A stretch of 27,028 nt of DNA from HGM04593 sp045647885. Its GTDB lineage: Bacteria; Bacteroidota; Bacteroidia; Bacteroidales; Bacteroidaceae. Shown piece after piece: positions 7,794-14,391 of this stretch; within the stretch, counting starts at the first letter, position 1; every line of letters begins with the position of its first letter. The stretch spans positions 1 through 27,028 of the forward strand of contig JAZRMX010000047.1 in NCBI GenBank assembly GCA_045647885.1, written 5' to 3'. A model generated the notes under the pieces. That model was not told the DNA's origin. It worked only from the letters and a program-made list of their open reading frames with translations, and ran no database searches. The position numbers and the translations under genes were made by a program.

Positions 7794-7816
7794 GGTCGCA
7801 CACATCGGTGCGCCCC
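7794..7816. repeat. REP-like hairpin, GGTCGCAC type
   Basis: GGTCGCAC (7794 on) pairs with GTGCGCCC around ACATCG with one mismatch, and ends in the family tail CCCTACA. It closes the second R2 unit. Confidence 0.65.
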
Positions 7817-7865
7817 TACAGATGATGCGGTATTTAATTCATATTTAAAACCATAACACAAAACC

Positions 7866-7891
7866 GTAGGGGCGAACCGATGTGTTCGCCC
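7866..7891. repeat. REP-like hairpin, GCGAAC type, opposite orientation
   Basis: The tail (read here as GTAGGGG) leads into a perfect 8-bp stem, GGGCGAAC (7870-7877) with GTTCGCCC (7884-7891), around CGATGT. It is the reverse orientation of its neighbours and has its own stem sequence. Confidence 0.75.
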
Positions 7892-7983
7892 GATAACACC
7901 CACTGAAGTAATCTCTTAAAAAAACAGACATAAACAAAGAACATCCGATAATAACACCGAGGATTAAAAAGCAAGAGTAATTA

Positions 7984-8009
7984 GGGCGCACACACGGTGC
8001 GCCCCTACA
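7984..8009. repeat. REP-like hairpin, GCGCAC type
   Basis: A perfect 8-bp stem, GGGCGCAC (7984-7991) with GTGCGCCC (7997-8004), around ACACG, followed by CTACA. It forms the end of the third R2 unit. Confidence 0.75.
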
Positions 8010-8029
8010 CATCACAAAAAACAATTATT

Positions 8030-8056
8030 GGGCAGACACACCGGTCTGCCCCTACA
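8030..8056. repeat. REP-like hairpin, GCAGAC type
   Basis: A perfect 8-bp stem, GGGCAGAC (8030-8037) with GTCTGCCC (8044-8051), followed by CTACA. A decayed twin lies near 26014-26040, where the right arm reads GTCTACCC and breaks one pair. Confidence 0.75.
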
Positions 8057-8097
8057 GCATCAACAACATACAAAAAGGAGAGCAAACCACACCAAAA

Positions 8098-8128
8098 TTG
8101 TATAACAGCCATTTTTTCACTATCTTCG
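8098..8128 (+). promoter_or_regulatory. Promoter for the AmpG-like transporter
   Basis: TTG at 8098-8100 and TATCTTCG at 8121-8128 are 20 bases apart, one base from the TAnnTTTG consensus. The ATG at 8150 follows after about 20 bases, which argues for that start over longer frames reaching into the repeats. Confidence 0.6.
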
Positions 8129-8149
8129 CAAAAAGAAAAAAGAAACACT

Positions 8150-9427
8150 ATGCAAACAAGAAAAAGCGGCTGGTGGTGGATACCCACCCTCTACTTCGCC
8201 GAGGGCCTCCCCTACTTTGCCGTAACCGCAATATCCGTAATCCTATACAAAAGACTTGGTGTAAGCAACACCGACATAGCCCTATACACAAGCTGGCTAT
8301 ACTTGCCGTGGGTAATAAAACCATTCTGGAGCCCAATTGTAGAAATTTTCTCAACCCGCCGCAGGTGGATATACACCACGCAATTCTTTATTGGTGCATT
8401 GCTTGCCGCTGTAGCATTCACAATACCTGTGAACGCATTTTTCCAGTGGACACTTGCCTTCTTTTGGCTTATGGCGTTCGGCTCGGCAACCCACGATATT
8501 GCCGCTGACGGTTTTTATATGCTCGGGCTCGACGGTGAGCAACAATCATTCTTCTCGGGCATACGCAGTATCTTTTATCGTTTAGCCACAATATTCGGGC
8601 AAGGTGGCTTAATAATCATCGCAGGAAAGCTGGAGGAGAGCACCGGCTCAATAACCACAGCGTGGAGCATAACATTTGCTATAACTGCCACAATTATGCT
8701 ACTATTGAGCCTCTTTCACAAAATAGTACTCCCCACGCCGGCAAACGATTTCTCGCGTAGCGCAACAAGCATAGGAGAGGCTATAAAAAGTTTTGGAGAG
8801 ATATTGGCTGCATACTTCAAGAAACCGGGTATTGTACAAGCCATTATGTTTATGCTGCTCTTCCGCCTCCCCGAAGCACAACTGGTAAAGCTCCTCAACC
8901 CCTTCCTGCTCGACAGCCACGAGGCGGGAGGTCTTGCTCTCTCCACGGAGCAGATAGGCGTAACATATGGCACCATTGGTGTTATAGGACTCATCATAGG
9001 CGGCATTGCCGGTGGCATAGCCATCTCCCGTAAAGGATTGAAATATTGGTTGTGGCCTATGGTTATGGCAATCTCCCTGCCCGACCTTGTATATGTATAC
9101 CTAAGCTACGCGCAACCCACAGCACAAGCGACCATAGATACCTGTATTTTCATTGAACAAATGGGTTACGGTTTCGGTTTCACTGCATATATGATGTATC
9201 TTATATATTTCTCGCGTGGGCAATACCCCACGGCTCACTACGCAATATCCACCGCATTTATGGCGCTTGGAATGATGTTGCCCGGAATGTTGTCGGGTTA
9301 TATACAGGAGTTTCTTGGGTACACAAATTTCTTTATTTGGGTAATGATTTGCTGTTTAGCGACATTCGCAGTGTCGGCAACACTGAAAATTGACCCTAAT
9401 TTTGGAAAAAAGCAAGAAACTGCATAA
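8150..9427 (+). CDS. MFS transporter, AmpG-like (probable muropeptide/amino-sugar permease)
   Basis: A 425-residue inner-membrane protein with about twelve hydrophobic segments and an N-terminus MQTRKSGWWWIPTLYFAEGLPY typical of the AmpG branch of the major facilitator superfamily. The FAEGLP entry, ALYTSWLYLPWVIKPFWSP, the RRRW loop after TM2 and ATHDIAADGFYM are family landmarks. AmpG proteins import anhydro-muropeptides for peptidoglycan recycling. A BadF/BadG-type sugar kinase lies 83 bases downstream, as in Bacteroidota MurNAc uptake loci, which supports an amino-sugar or muropeptide substrate; this is inference. Longer in-frame extension upstream to 7997 would be translated from repeat DNA and precede the promoter, so the ATG at 8150 was chosen. 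Confidence 0.85.
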   Translation: MQTRKSGWWWIPTLYFAEGLPYFAVTAISVILYKRLGVSNTDIALYTSWLYLPWVIKPFWSPIVEIFSTRRRWIYTTQFFIGALLAAVAFTIPVNAFFQWTLAFFWLMAFGSATHDIAADGFYMLGLDGEQQSFFSGIRSIFYRLATIFGQGGLIIIAGKLEESTGSITTAWSITFAITATIMLLLSLFHKIVLPTPANDFSRSATSIGEAIKSFGEILAAYFKKPGIVQAIMFMLLFRLPEAQLVKLLNPFLLDSHEAGGLALSTEQIGVTYGTIGVIGLIIGGIAGGIAISRKGLKYWLWPMVMAISLPDLVYVYLSYAQPTAQATIDTCIFIEQMGYGFGFTAYMMYLIYFSRGQYPTAHYAISTAFMALGMMLPGMLSGYIQEFLGYTNFFIWVMICCLATFAVSATLKIDPNFGKKQETA

Positions 9428-9455
9428 AATTATCCCTACTGGAATTTAAGAGCTA

Positions 9456-9486
9456 TTTTATAGTTCCCAAAATTGCTGTATATTCG
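9456..9486 (+). promoter_or_regulatory. Candidate promoter for the BadF-type kinase
   Basis: TATATTCG at 9479-9486 matches the -7 box with one deviation, followed by CACA. A weak TTTT/TTTA at 9456-9459 sits about 20 bases upstream. The ATG is 25 bases downstream of the box. Read-through from the transporter gene is also possible. Confidence 0.45.
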
Positions 9487-9510
9487 CACAAAATTAAGAA
9501 AGAACAAGAT

Positions 9511-10347
9511 ATGATACTTATTGCCGACTGCGGCTCCACAAAAACCGACTGGGTACTTTGCGATGGAGAGACCATTATAACCCGTATAAAGACACAAGGG
9601 TTCAACCCCACACAGCAAAGCAGCGAGGAGATTTACGCCGCACTCTCGACCGAGCTTAAAGACAGCATTGACACCACCGCACCGCAGACCATCTATTTCT
9701 ACGGCGCCGGCTGCGCCTACGAAAGCGCGAACAAGCGTATGCAGGCTGCACTTGAAAAGATTTTCACAACAAAAGAGATACACATACACAGCGACCTCCT
9801 TGCTGCGGCACGCGCGCTTTGCGGCCACGAAGAGGGCATTGCCTGCATACTGGGCACAGGCTCAAATTCCTGCCTCTTCGACGGCGAGAAGATAACCGAG
9901 AACACCCCCTCGCTCGGCTACATCCTGGGCGACGAAGGAAGTGGAGCCCACCTTGGCCGTCAGCTTGTGAGCGACTGCATAAAGAAACAACTTTCGGCAC
10001 CCCTTTGTGAGAAATTCTTCGCACAATACAACCTTACCGTTGCCGACATATTGGAACGTGTATACCGCGAACCCCTGCCCAACCGCTTCCTGGCGAGCTT
10101 TGCACCCTTCTTGCACGAGAACCGTACAAATGCCGAGATTCACGACCTTCTCAAACGCTGTTTCACACAATTCTTCCAGCGCAACACTATGGTGTACCGC
10201 CGTTCTTGGTTGCCCATACACGTAATAGGCAGCATTGGTGTAAATTTTGCACAGGAGATAAAAGAAACTGCAGAAAGCCTGGGCCTCTCCATTGGCAATA
10301 TAGTTGAGAGCCCCATCAACGGACTTATAGAATATCATAAAAACTAA
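9511..10347 (+). CDS. BadF/BadG/BcrA/BcrD-type ATPase, probable N-acetyl amino-sugar kinase
   Basis: A 278-residue cytoplasmic ASKHA-fold kinase. The phosphate-1 motif DCGSTKTDW is at residues 6-14, the probable catalytic Asp is in HSDLLAAAR (Asp95), the phosphate-2 motif LGTGSNS at 114-120, and GDEGSGAHLG at 140-149. These are hallmarks of N-acetylglucosamine kinase-like members. In Bacteroidota such proteins phosphorylate GlcNAc or MurNAc. The AmpG-like permease directly upstream makes an anhydro-MurNAc/MurNAc/GlcNAc salvage role likely, but the substrate cannot be read from sequence, and no MurQ etherase gene is present nearby. The FKBP gene starts 19 bases downstream, suggesting a shared transcript. 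Confidence 0.85.
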   Translation: MILIADCGSTKTDWVLCDGETIITRIKTQGFNPTQQSSEEIYAALSTELKDSIDTTAPQTIYFYGAGCAYESANKRMQAALEKIFTTKEIHIHSDLLAAARALCGHEEGIACILGTGSNSCLFDGEKITENTPSLGYILGDEGSGAHLGRQLVSDCIKKQLSAPLCEKFFAQYNLTVADILERVYREPLPNRFLASFAPFLHENRTNAEIHDLLKRCFTQFFQRNTMVYRRSWLPIHVIGSIGVNFAQEIKETAESLGLSIGNIVESPINGLIEYHKN

Positions 10348-10366
10348 TAAAACAATAAGTAAAAAA

Positions 10367-11335
10367 ATGAAGAAAACATTATTCACAGTAGCAGCCTCAG
10401 TAATGGCAGCAGTAGCAATCTCTTGCGGCAGCAACGAGAGCGCAACAACCGGAATAAGCAAAGGCAGCCTCAACAAGATGGACAGCCTTTCATACGTTTA
10501 TGGAATTGGTATGGGTTACCAGCTTGCCAATGGCATTGTAAAAGAACTTGAACTTGATTTCGATTGTTTGACCAAAACTATGGGAAAAACAGCTATCGGT
10601 GGTGAAGTAGTAATAGAAAACGACACCGTAAACGAGGCTAATATGCCCAAACTTTACCAGAAGGTATTCGGTCGTGAGCGTCAGATGCAGATTCAGGCTG
10701 CAAAAAGCGACTCAACAGGCGCAACAAAGCTCTACGACAGCGAGGTACTACGCCAGCTCACATCGGCTTTCGTAGGTGCTGACGCAGGTCTTGGTCTTGC
10801 AAGAATGAACCTCCCCTTGCAGCTCGTTTGGATTGAGAAAGGTCTAAAAGAGGCATACGACGGTAAAGCAACAATGACCGAGCAAGAAGTAAACAACTAC
10901 ATAAGAAACTACTTCACAGTTAAAATCCCTGCCGAGAACAAAAAGGCATCGGAAGCGTGGCTTGCCGAGGTGGAGAAAGAGAAAGGCGTGCAGAAGACTG
11001 CAAGCGGTCTCCTCTACAAAGTTACAGAGCCCGGCGATATGAGCGCAAAGCCCACATCTTTGGAGGATGTTGTAAAGGTACACTACGAGGGTACAACACG
11101 CACCGGTAAAGTATTCGACAGCAGCTACAAACGCAATTCTCCCATTGATTTCCCCCTCAACGGAGTTATCAAAGGCTGGGGCGAAGGATTGCAGCTCGTG
11201 GGCAAAGGCGGTAAAATAACACTTTGGATTCCCGCAGAACTTGCTTACGGTAGCCGTGGCGCAGGAACAGACATCGGCCCCAACGAAGCACTCCGTTTCG
11301 ATGTAGAGCTTCTCGATGTAAACCCCACAAAATAA
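10367..11335 (+). CDS. FKBP-type peptidyl-prolyl isomerase lipoprotein
   Basis: 322 residues. The N-terminus MKKTLFTVAASVMAAVAISC is a lipoprotein signal with Cys20 as acylation site, so the protein sits in the envelope. Residues about 33-200 form the helical dimerisation domain seen in Mip/FklB proteins (SYVYGIGMGYQLA start). Residues 235-317 are the FKBP catalytic domain: VKVHYEGTT, KVFDSSY (Asp251), VIKGWGEGL (Trp271), AYGSRGAG (Tyr294) and LRFDVELLDV (Phe311), with all main pocket residues present. It speeds proline isomerisation during folding of exported proteins. It follows the sugar kinase by 19 bases and ends before a repeat and a bidirectional terminator. The fully conserved catalytic site suggests an active isomerase. 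Confidence 0.92.
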   Translation: MKKTLFTVAASVMAAVAISCGSNESATTGISKGSLNKMDSLSYVYGIGMGYQLANGIVKELELDFDCLTKTMGKTAIGGEVVIENDTVNEANMPKLYQKVFGRERQMQIQAAKSDSTGATKLYDSEVLRQLTSAFVGADAGLGLARMNLPLQLVWIEKGLKEAYDGKATMTEQEVNNYIRNYFTVKIPAENKKASEAWLAEVEKEKGVQKTASGLLYKVTEPGDMSAKPTSLEDVVKVHYEGTTRTGKVFDSSYKRNSPIDFPLNGVIKGWGEGLQLVGKGGKITLWIPAELAYGSRGAGTDIGPNEALRFDVELLDVNPTK

Positions 11336-11381
11336 GGTGATAATATAGATGGTGACCCAAATTGCGATAACCCGGTGTTTG

Positions 11382-11457
11382 TGTCATTTCGAACGTATGT
11401 GAGAAATCTCAATATTGTTTTAGAGATCCCTCGTCGCTACGCTCTGTCGGGATGACA
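11382..11457. repeat. TGTCATTTCGAAC-type inverted-repeat element
   Basis: Seventy-six bases bounded by TGTCATTTCGA (11382) and its near inverted match TCGGGATGACA (ending 11457), with an inner pair GAGAAATCTC / GAGATCCCTC. On the plus strand the outer arms pair with G-U wobble. TGTCATTTCGAA... elements of this kind are common intergenic repeats in Bacteroidota. It lies between two convergent operons, 46 bases after the FKBP stop. Confidence 0.7.
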
Positions 11458-11517
11458 TTAACAAAGAAATCCTGGGGCAACTGCTATATTGTTACTCAAA
11501 ATAATCCATTCAAGATA

Positions 11518-11559
11518 CATAAAAAAAATGCCGTTTTTTCAAACGGCATTTTTTTTATG
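11518..11559. terminator. Bidirectional terminator between convergent operons
   Basis: A perfect 19-bp stem (11518-11536 with 11541-11559) around the loop TTTC. The core is ATGCCGTTT/AAACGGCAT, and eight A precede and eight T follow, so it reads as a terminator on both strands: for the kinase-FKBP transcript and for serC-serA-DUF1015-yigZ. Confidence 0.92.
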
Positions 11560-11578
11560 AGTAATTCTTGAAATCTCA

Positions 11579-12202
11579 TTACTCGGGAAGGTCAATCTTT
11601 AAATCTCCCTTACTGCTTATAACAAGTTTTTCGTAACGCTCAATCAGGCGCGGCAAGCGCGAAAGCCTCATTGACAAACGCACCACGCACTCATTATCGA
11701 AAACCTGCTCCACCACTTTTGGAGCCTCCTCCTTGACAATGCGCAATACATCATTGAGCAAAGGATAAGAGAAATGCAAAGTAATCTCGCCATTTATGGT
11801 TTTTTCTATGTGTGGCACAGCCTCCAAAGCCTCGGCGGCAGCAAGGCGGTAAGCTACTATAAGACCGCTTGTACCAAGTTTCACACCACCGAAGTAACGC
11901 ACCACAATAACAAGCACGTTGGTAAGCTCCTTGCTATGAATTTGCCCCAAAATGGGCTTGCCGGCTGTTCCCGACGGCTCACCATTATCGTTGGAACGCT
12001 CCACATCGCCACGCTCACCCAAACGATAAGCATAGCAGACGTGACGGGCATCGTAATACTTCTTCTGATAAGCCTCCACAATCTCCTTAACCTCCTCTAC
12101 GGTGGTCACAGGTATTGCAAAAGCGAGGAATTTACTCCTCTTTTCGGTGTAAATTCCCTCGCCCTGTTCTTCAATGGTCTTGTATGTATCTTCCTGTAAC
12201 AT
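11579..12202 (-). CDS. yigZ: YigZ/IMPACT family protein
   Basis: 207 residues, matching the usual length of bacterial YigZ. The IMPACT N-terminal domain shows SKFLAFAIPV, YYDARHVCYAYRLG, DNGEPSGTAGKPIL (the family signature, about 85-100) and VVRYFGGVKLGTSGLIVAYR; a smaller ferredoxin-like C-terminal domain (DUF1949) follows from about 140. The biochemical role in bacteria is unsettled; eukaryotic IMPACT inhibits the kinase GCN2. Start choice: ATG at 12202 shares one base with the upstream TGA (TGATG), which implies translational coupling to DUF1015. A TTG one codon earlier is less likely. It is the last gene of the serine operon, ending 20 bases from the terminator. Confidence 0.92.
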   Translation of the reverse strand: MLQEDTYKTIEEQGEGIYTEKRSKFLAFAIPVTTVEEVKEIVEAYQKKYYDARHVCYAYRLGERGDVERSNDNGEPSGTAGKPILGQIHSKELTNVLVIVVRYFGGVKLGTSGLIVAYRLAAAEALEAVPHIEKTINGEITLHFSYPLLNDVLRIVKEEAPKVVEQVFDNECVVRLSMRLSRLPRLIERYEKLVISSKGDLKIDLPE

Positions 12203-13449
12203 CAAGATAATTTATGTATAACCAATCCCGAACGCAATTTAGGTTCAAACCACGTTGTCTTCGGCGGCATAATGTTACCGGTATCGGCAATATCGGTGAG
12301 TTGCTTCATTGAGACAGGATAAAGCGCAAGCGCAGCCTTCATCTCTCCGCTGTTCACACGACGCTCAAGCTCGCCCAAGCCGCGTATACCACCAACGAAA
12401 TCGACACGTTTGTCGGTACGCAGGTCTTTTATACCCAAAATCTCATCGAGAATAAGATTTGATGATATTGTAACATCGAGTACGCCAATGGGGTCGTTAT
12501 CGTCAAAAGTACCCTCTTTTGCTGTGAGGCTGTACCAACGACCGCCCAAATAGAGCGCAAAGTTATGCAGAGCCACAGGCTTGTAGATAGCCTCGCCCTT
12601 CTCCTCGACAACAAAATTCTTCGACAACGCTGCGAGGAACTCCTCCTCGGTGAGGCCGTTAAGGTCTTTCACCACGCGGTTGTAGTCGATAATTGTAAGC
12701 TGGCTTGCAGGGAAGCAAACTGCCATAAAGTAGTTATACTCCTCGTCGCCACGGTGCGCAGGGTTGTTGTCGGCTTTCTCCTTGCCCACAAGTGCTGCGG
12801 CAGCCGAGCGATGGTGGCCGTCGGCAATATAAAGCGCAGGCATAGCAGCAAACTCCTTGGTTATTGCTGCAATATCCTCGTCGTTATCGATTATCCACAA
12901 CTGGTGACGGAAACCGTCGAGCTGTGCAGTAAAATCATATTCAGGCTGCGCAGCAGTGTAACGTGCAACAATACAGTCGAGCAAGCTGTTGTCGGGGTAA
13001 GCAAAGAATACAGGCTCTATATTGGCATCGTTCACACGAACGTGTTTCATACGATCCTCTTCCTTGTCCTTGCGGGTAAGCTCGTGTTTCTTTATAACAC
13101 CGTTCATATAGTCCTCGACATAGGCACAAAGCACAAGACCATACTGTGTGCGACCATTCATAGTCTGCGCATAAATATAGTACTGCTCCTTGCTATCCTG
13201 TACAAGCCACCCCTGCTGCTGGAAGTTTGCAAAATTCTCGGCAGCCTTGGCATACACTTCGGGAGCGTGCTCGTCGGTACCCTCGGGAAAATCAATCTCG
13301 GGGCGTATTATGTGGTACAAAGATTTTTCGTTACCCTCGGCCTCGGCACGTGCCTCGGCACTGTTCAATACATCGTAAGGACGGCTCTGCACCTGCTCCA
13401 CGAGTTCACGCGGAGGACGCACTCCCTTAAAAGGTTTAATAACAGCCAT
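12202..13449 (-). CDS. DUF1015 family protein in the serine operon
   Basis: 415 residues, full length for DUF1015. Visible family motifs are the N-terminal FKGVRPP and RPYDVLN, KHELTRKDKEEDR (121-133), YIADGHHRSAAA (207-218) and the C-terminal PPKTTWFEPKLRSGL. No signal peptide or membrane segment is seen. The function is not established. The GHHRxxAA element resembles the nucleotide-binding GxxRxxA element of ParB/sulfiredoxin-fold proteins, a superfamily that includes archaeal ADP-dependent serine kinase; this likeness is by eye only. Gene order serC-serA-DUF1015, with a 6-base gap from serA and a one-base overlap with yigZ, suggests a role linked to serine or phosphoserine. No serB-like phosphoserine phosphatase is present in the window. 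Confidence 0.88.
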   Translation of the reverse strand: MAVIKPFKGVRPPRELVEQVQSRPYDVLNSAEARAEAEGNEKSLYHIIRPEIDFPEGTDEHAPEVYAKAAENFANFQQQGWLVQDSKEQYYIYAQTMNGRTQYGLVLCAYVEDYMNGVIKKHELTRKDKEEDRMKHVRVNDANIEPVFFAYPDNSLLDCIVARYTAAQPEYDFTAQLDGFRHQLWIIDNDEDIAAITKEFAAMPALYIADGHHRSAAAALVGKEKADNNPAHRGDEEYNYFMAVCFPASQLTIIDYNRVVKDLNGLTEEEFLAALSKNFVVEEKGEAIYKPVALHNFALYLGGRWYSLTAKEGTFDDNDPIGVLDVTISSNLILDEILGIKDLRTDKRVDFVGGIRGLGELERRVNSGEMKAALALYPVSMKQLTDIADTGNIMPPKTTWFEPKLRSGLVIHKLS

Positions 13450-13455
13450 AATACA

Positions 13456-14376
13456 TTATTTATTTACGCGGAAACGCTCGCAACCCTCCTCGAAGAAGGC
13501 AACAATCTGTTTTGCAGCGGCGATACCGGCATTAATGTTAGCTTCAGCAGTCTGCGCACCCATCTTCTTGGGAGTAGCAAAGAAACGGCCCTCGAATTTG
13601 CTGAATTCCTCCAAAGCGGCGGGAGCTATATCAGTAACATACTTGACATCACCACGCTCGGCCATAAGCTCAATGAGTTCGGGCTCGTTGATAACCTCTT
13701 TGCGGGCTGTGTTCACCAAGAGAGCACCCTTGGGCATAGAACCCACAAGAGCCTTGCCGATAGAGTTCTTTGTCTCGGGAGTAGCAGGAATGTGCAATGA
13801 AACCACGTCACACATCTTGTAAAGTTCCTCGGCAGAATCAACACGGTTCACACCATCGGCCTCAACAATCTCCTGAGGAGTAAATATATCGTAGATATAA
13901 ATATCCATACCAAAGCCCTTTGCAATGCGGCCCACGTTGCGACCCACATTACCATAGGCGTGGATACCAAGTTTTTTGCCCTTGAGCTCCATACCCGAAG
14001 TACCGTTGAACATATTGCGGTAAGCATACACCATCATACCGAAAGCAAGCTCGGCAACAGCATTGGAGTTCTGTCCGGGAGTATTCATAACGCATATACC
14101 GCGCTCTGTTGCAGCCTCAAGGTTTACATTATCGAAACCTGCGCCTGCGCGCACAACAATCTTGCAGTTTTTAGCTGCATCCATAACCTCGGCATCCACA
14201 ATATCACTGCGAATGATTATAGCATCGGCGTCGGCAACTGCGGCAAGCAGTTCAGCCTTGCTTGTATATTTTTCCAACAAAGAGAGCTCGTAGCCGGCAG
14301 CTTCGGCAACCTCTTTTATACCCTTCACTGCAACAGCCGCAAAAGGTTTCTCTGTGGCAACCAATATCTTTTTCAT
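13456..14376 (-). CDS. serA: D-3-phosphoglycerate dehydrogenase, short form (2-hydroxyacid dehydrogenase family)
   Basis: 306 residues, with substrate and NAD domains but no regulatory ACT domain, so serine feedback through ACT is not expected. It would catalyse the first serine step, 3-phosphoglycerate to 3-phosphohydroxypyruvate. Seen: RAGAGFDNV (76-84), NTPGQNSNAVAEL, the dinucleotide loop HAYGNVG (139-145, first Gly of GxGxxG replaced by Ala140), and catalytic Arg225 in VNTARKEVIN. Unusual: the DVFPTEP segment of classical enzymes reads DIAPAAL (Ala254 in place of Glu), and the TPHxG His segment reads TPKKMG (about 268-273), so two of three classical catalytic residues seem replaced. The serC neighbour 15 bases upstream still supports the serine role. 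Confidence 0.88.
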   Translation of the reverse strand: MKKILVATEKPFAAVAVKGIKEVAEAAGYELSLLEKYTSKAELLAAVADADAIIIRSDIVDAEVMDAAKNCKIVVRAGAGFDNVNLEAATERGICVMNTPGQNSNAVAELAFGMMVYAYRNMFNGTSGMELKGKKLGIHAYGNVGRNVGRIAKGFGMDIYIYDIFTPQEIVEADGVNRVDSAEELYKMCDVVSLHIPATPETKNSIGKALVGSMPKGALLVNTARKEVINEPELIELMAERGDVKYVTDIAPAALEEFSKFEGRFFATPKKMGAQTAEANINAGIAAAKQIVAFFEEGCERFRVNK

Positions 14377-14391
14377 ATTTTCTAGTCTTTA

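Larger units (their letters stand above)
7646..7996. repeat. Three near-tandem copies of repeat R2
   Basis: Units at about 7646-7714 (5'-shortened), 7715-7806 and 7905-7996 share the order GAAGTAATCTCTTAAA, AACAGACATAAACAAAGAA, CCGATAATAACACCGAG, AAAAAGCAAGA, TAATTAGG and a GC-rich hairpin arm (GGGCGCAC or similar). The second and third are about 90 bases each and differ at scattered positions. A fourth, more decayed copy is at 25905-25995. Copies are unequal in length and are not separated by unique spacers, so this is not CRISPR. No gene is evident. Confidence 0.8.

Noticed and set aside
7451..7903. A 150-codon minus-strand open frame in the repeat spacer
   Set aside because: It translates R1, R2 units and REP hairpins in series (the R2 part yields the same FCVRPNYSCFLVLGV peptide twice); this is repeat DNA, not a gene.
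7646..8060. Possible CRISPR array
   Set aside because: Units are long, uneven and nearly continuous, with no unique spacers of constant length and no cas genes.
11382..11457. The TGTCAT...ATGACA element as an insertion sequence end or a small RNA gene
   Set aside because: At 76 bases with no open frame and no partner end nearby it fits a non-autonomous intergenic repeat; nothing shows transcription.
12565..13800. A 411-codon open frame on the plus strand across DUF1015 and serA
   Set aside because: It lies antisense to two well-recognised genes and its translation (rich in Cys, Leu, Val and His) resembles no protein family; it is a product of the biased codon use on the minus strand.
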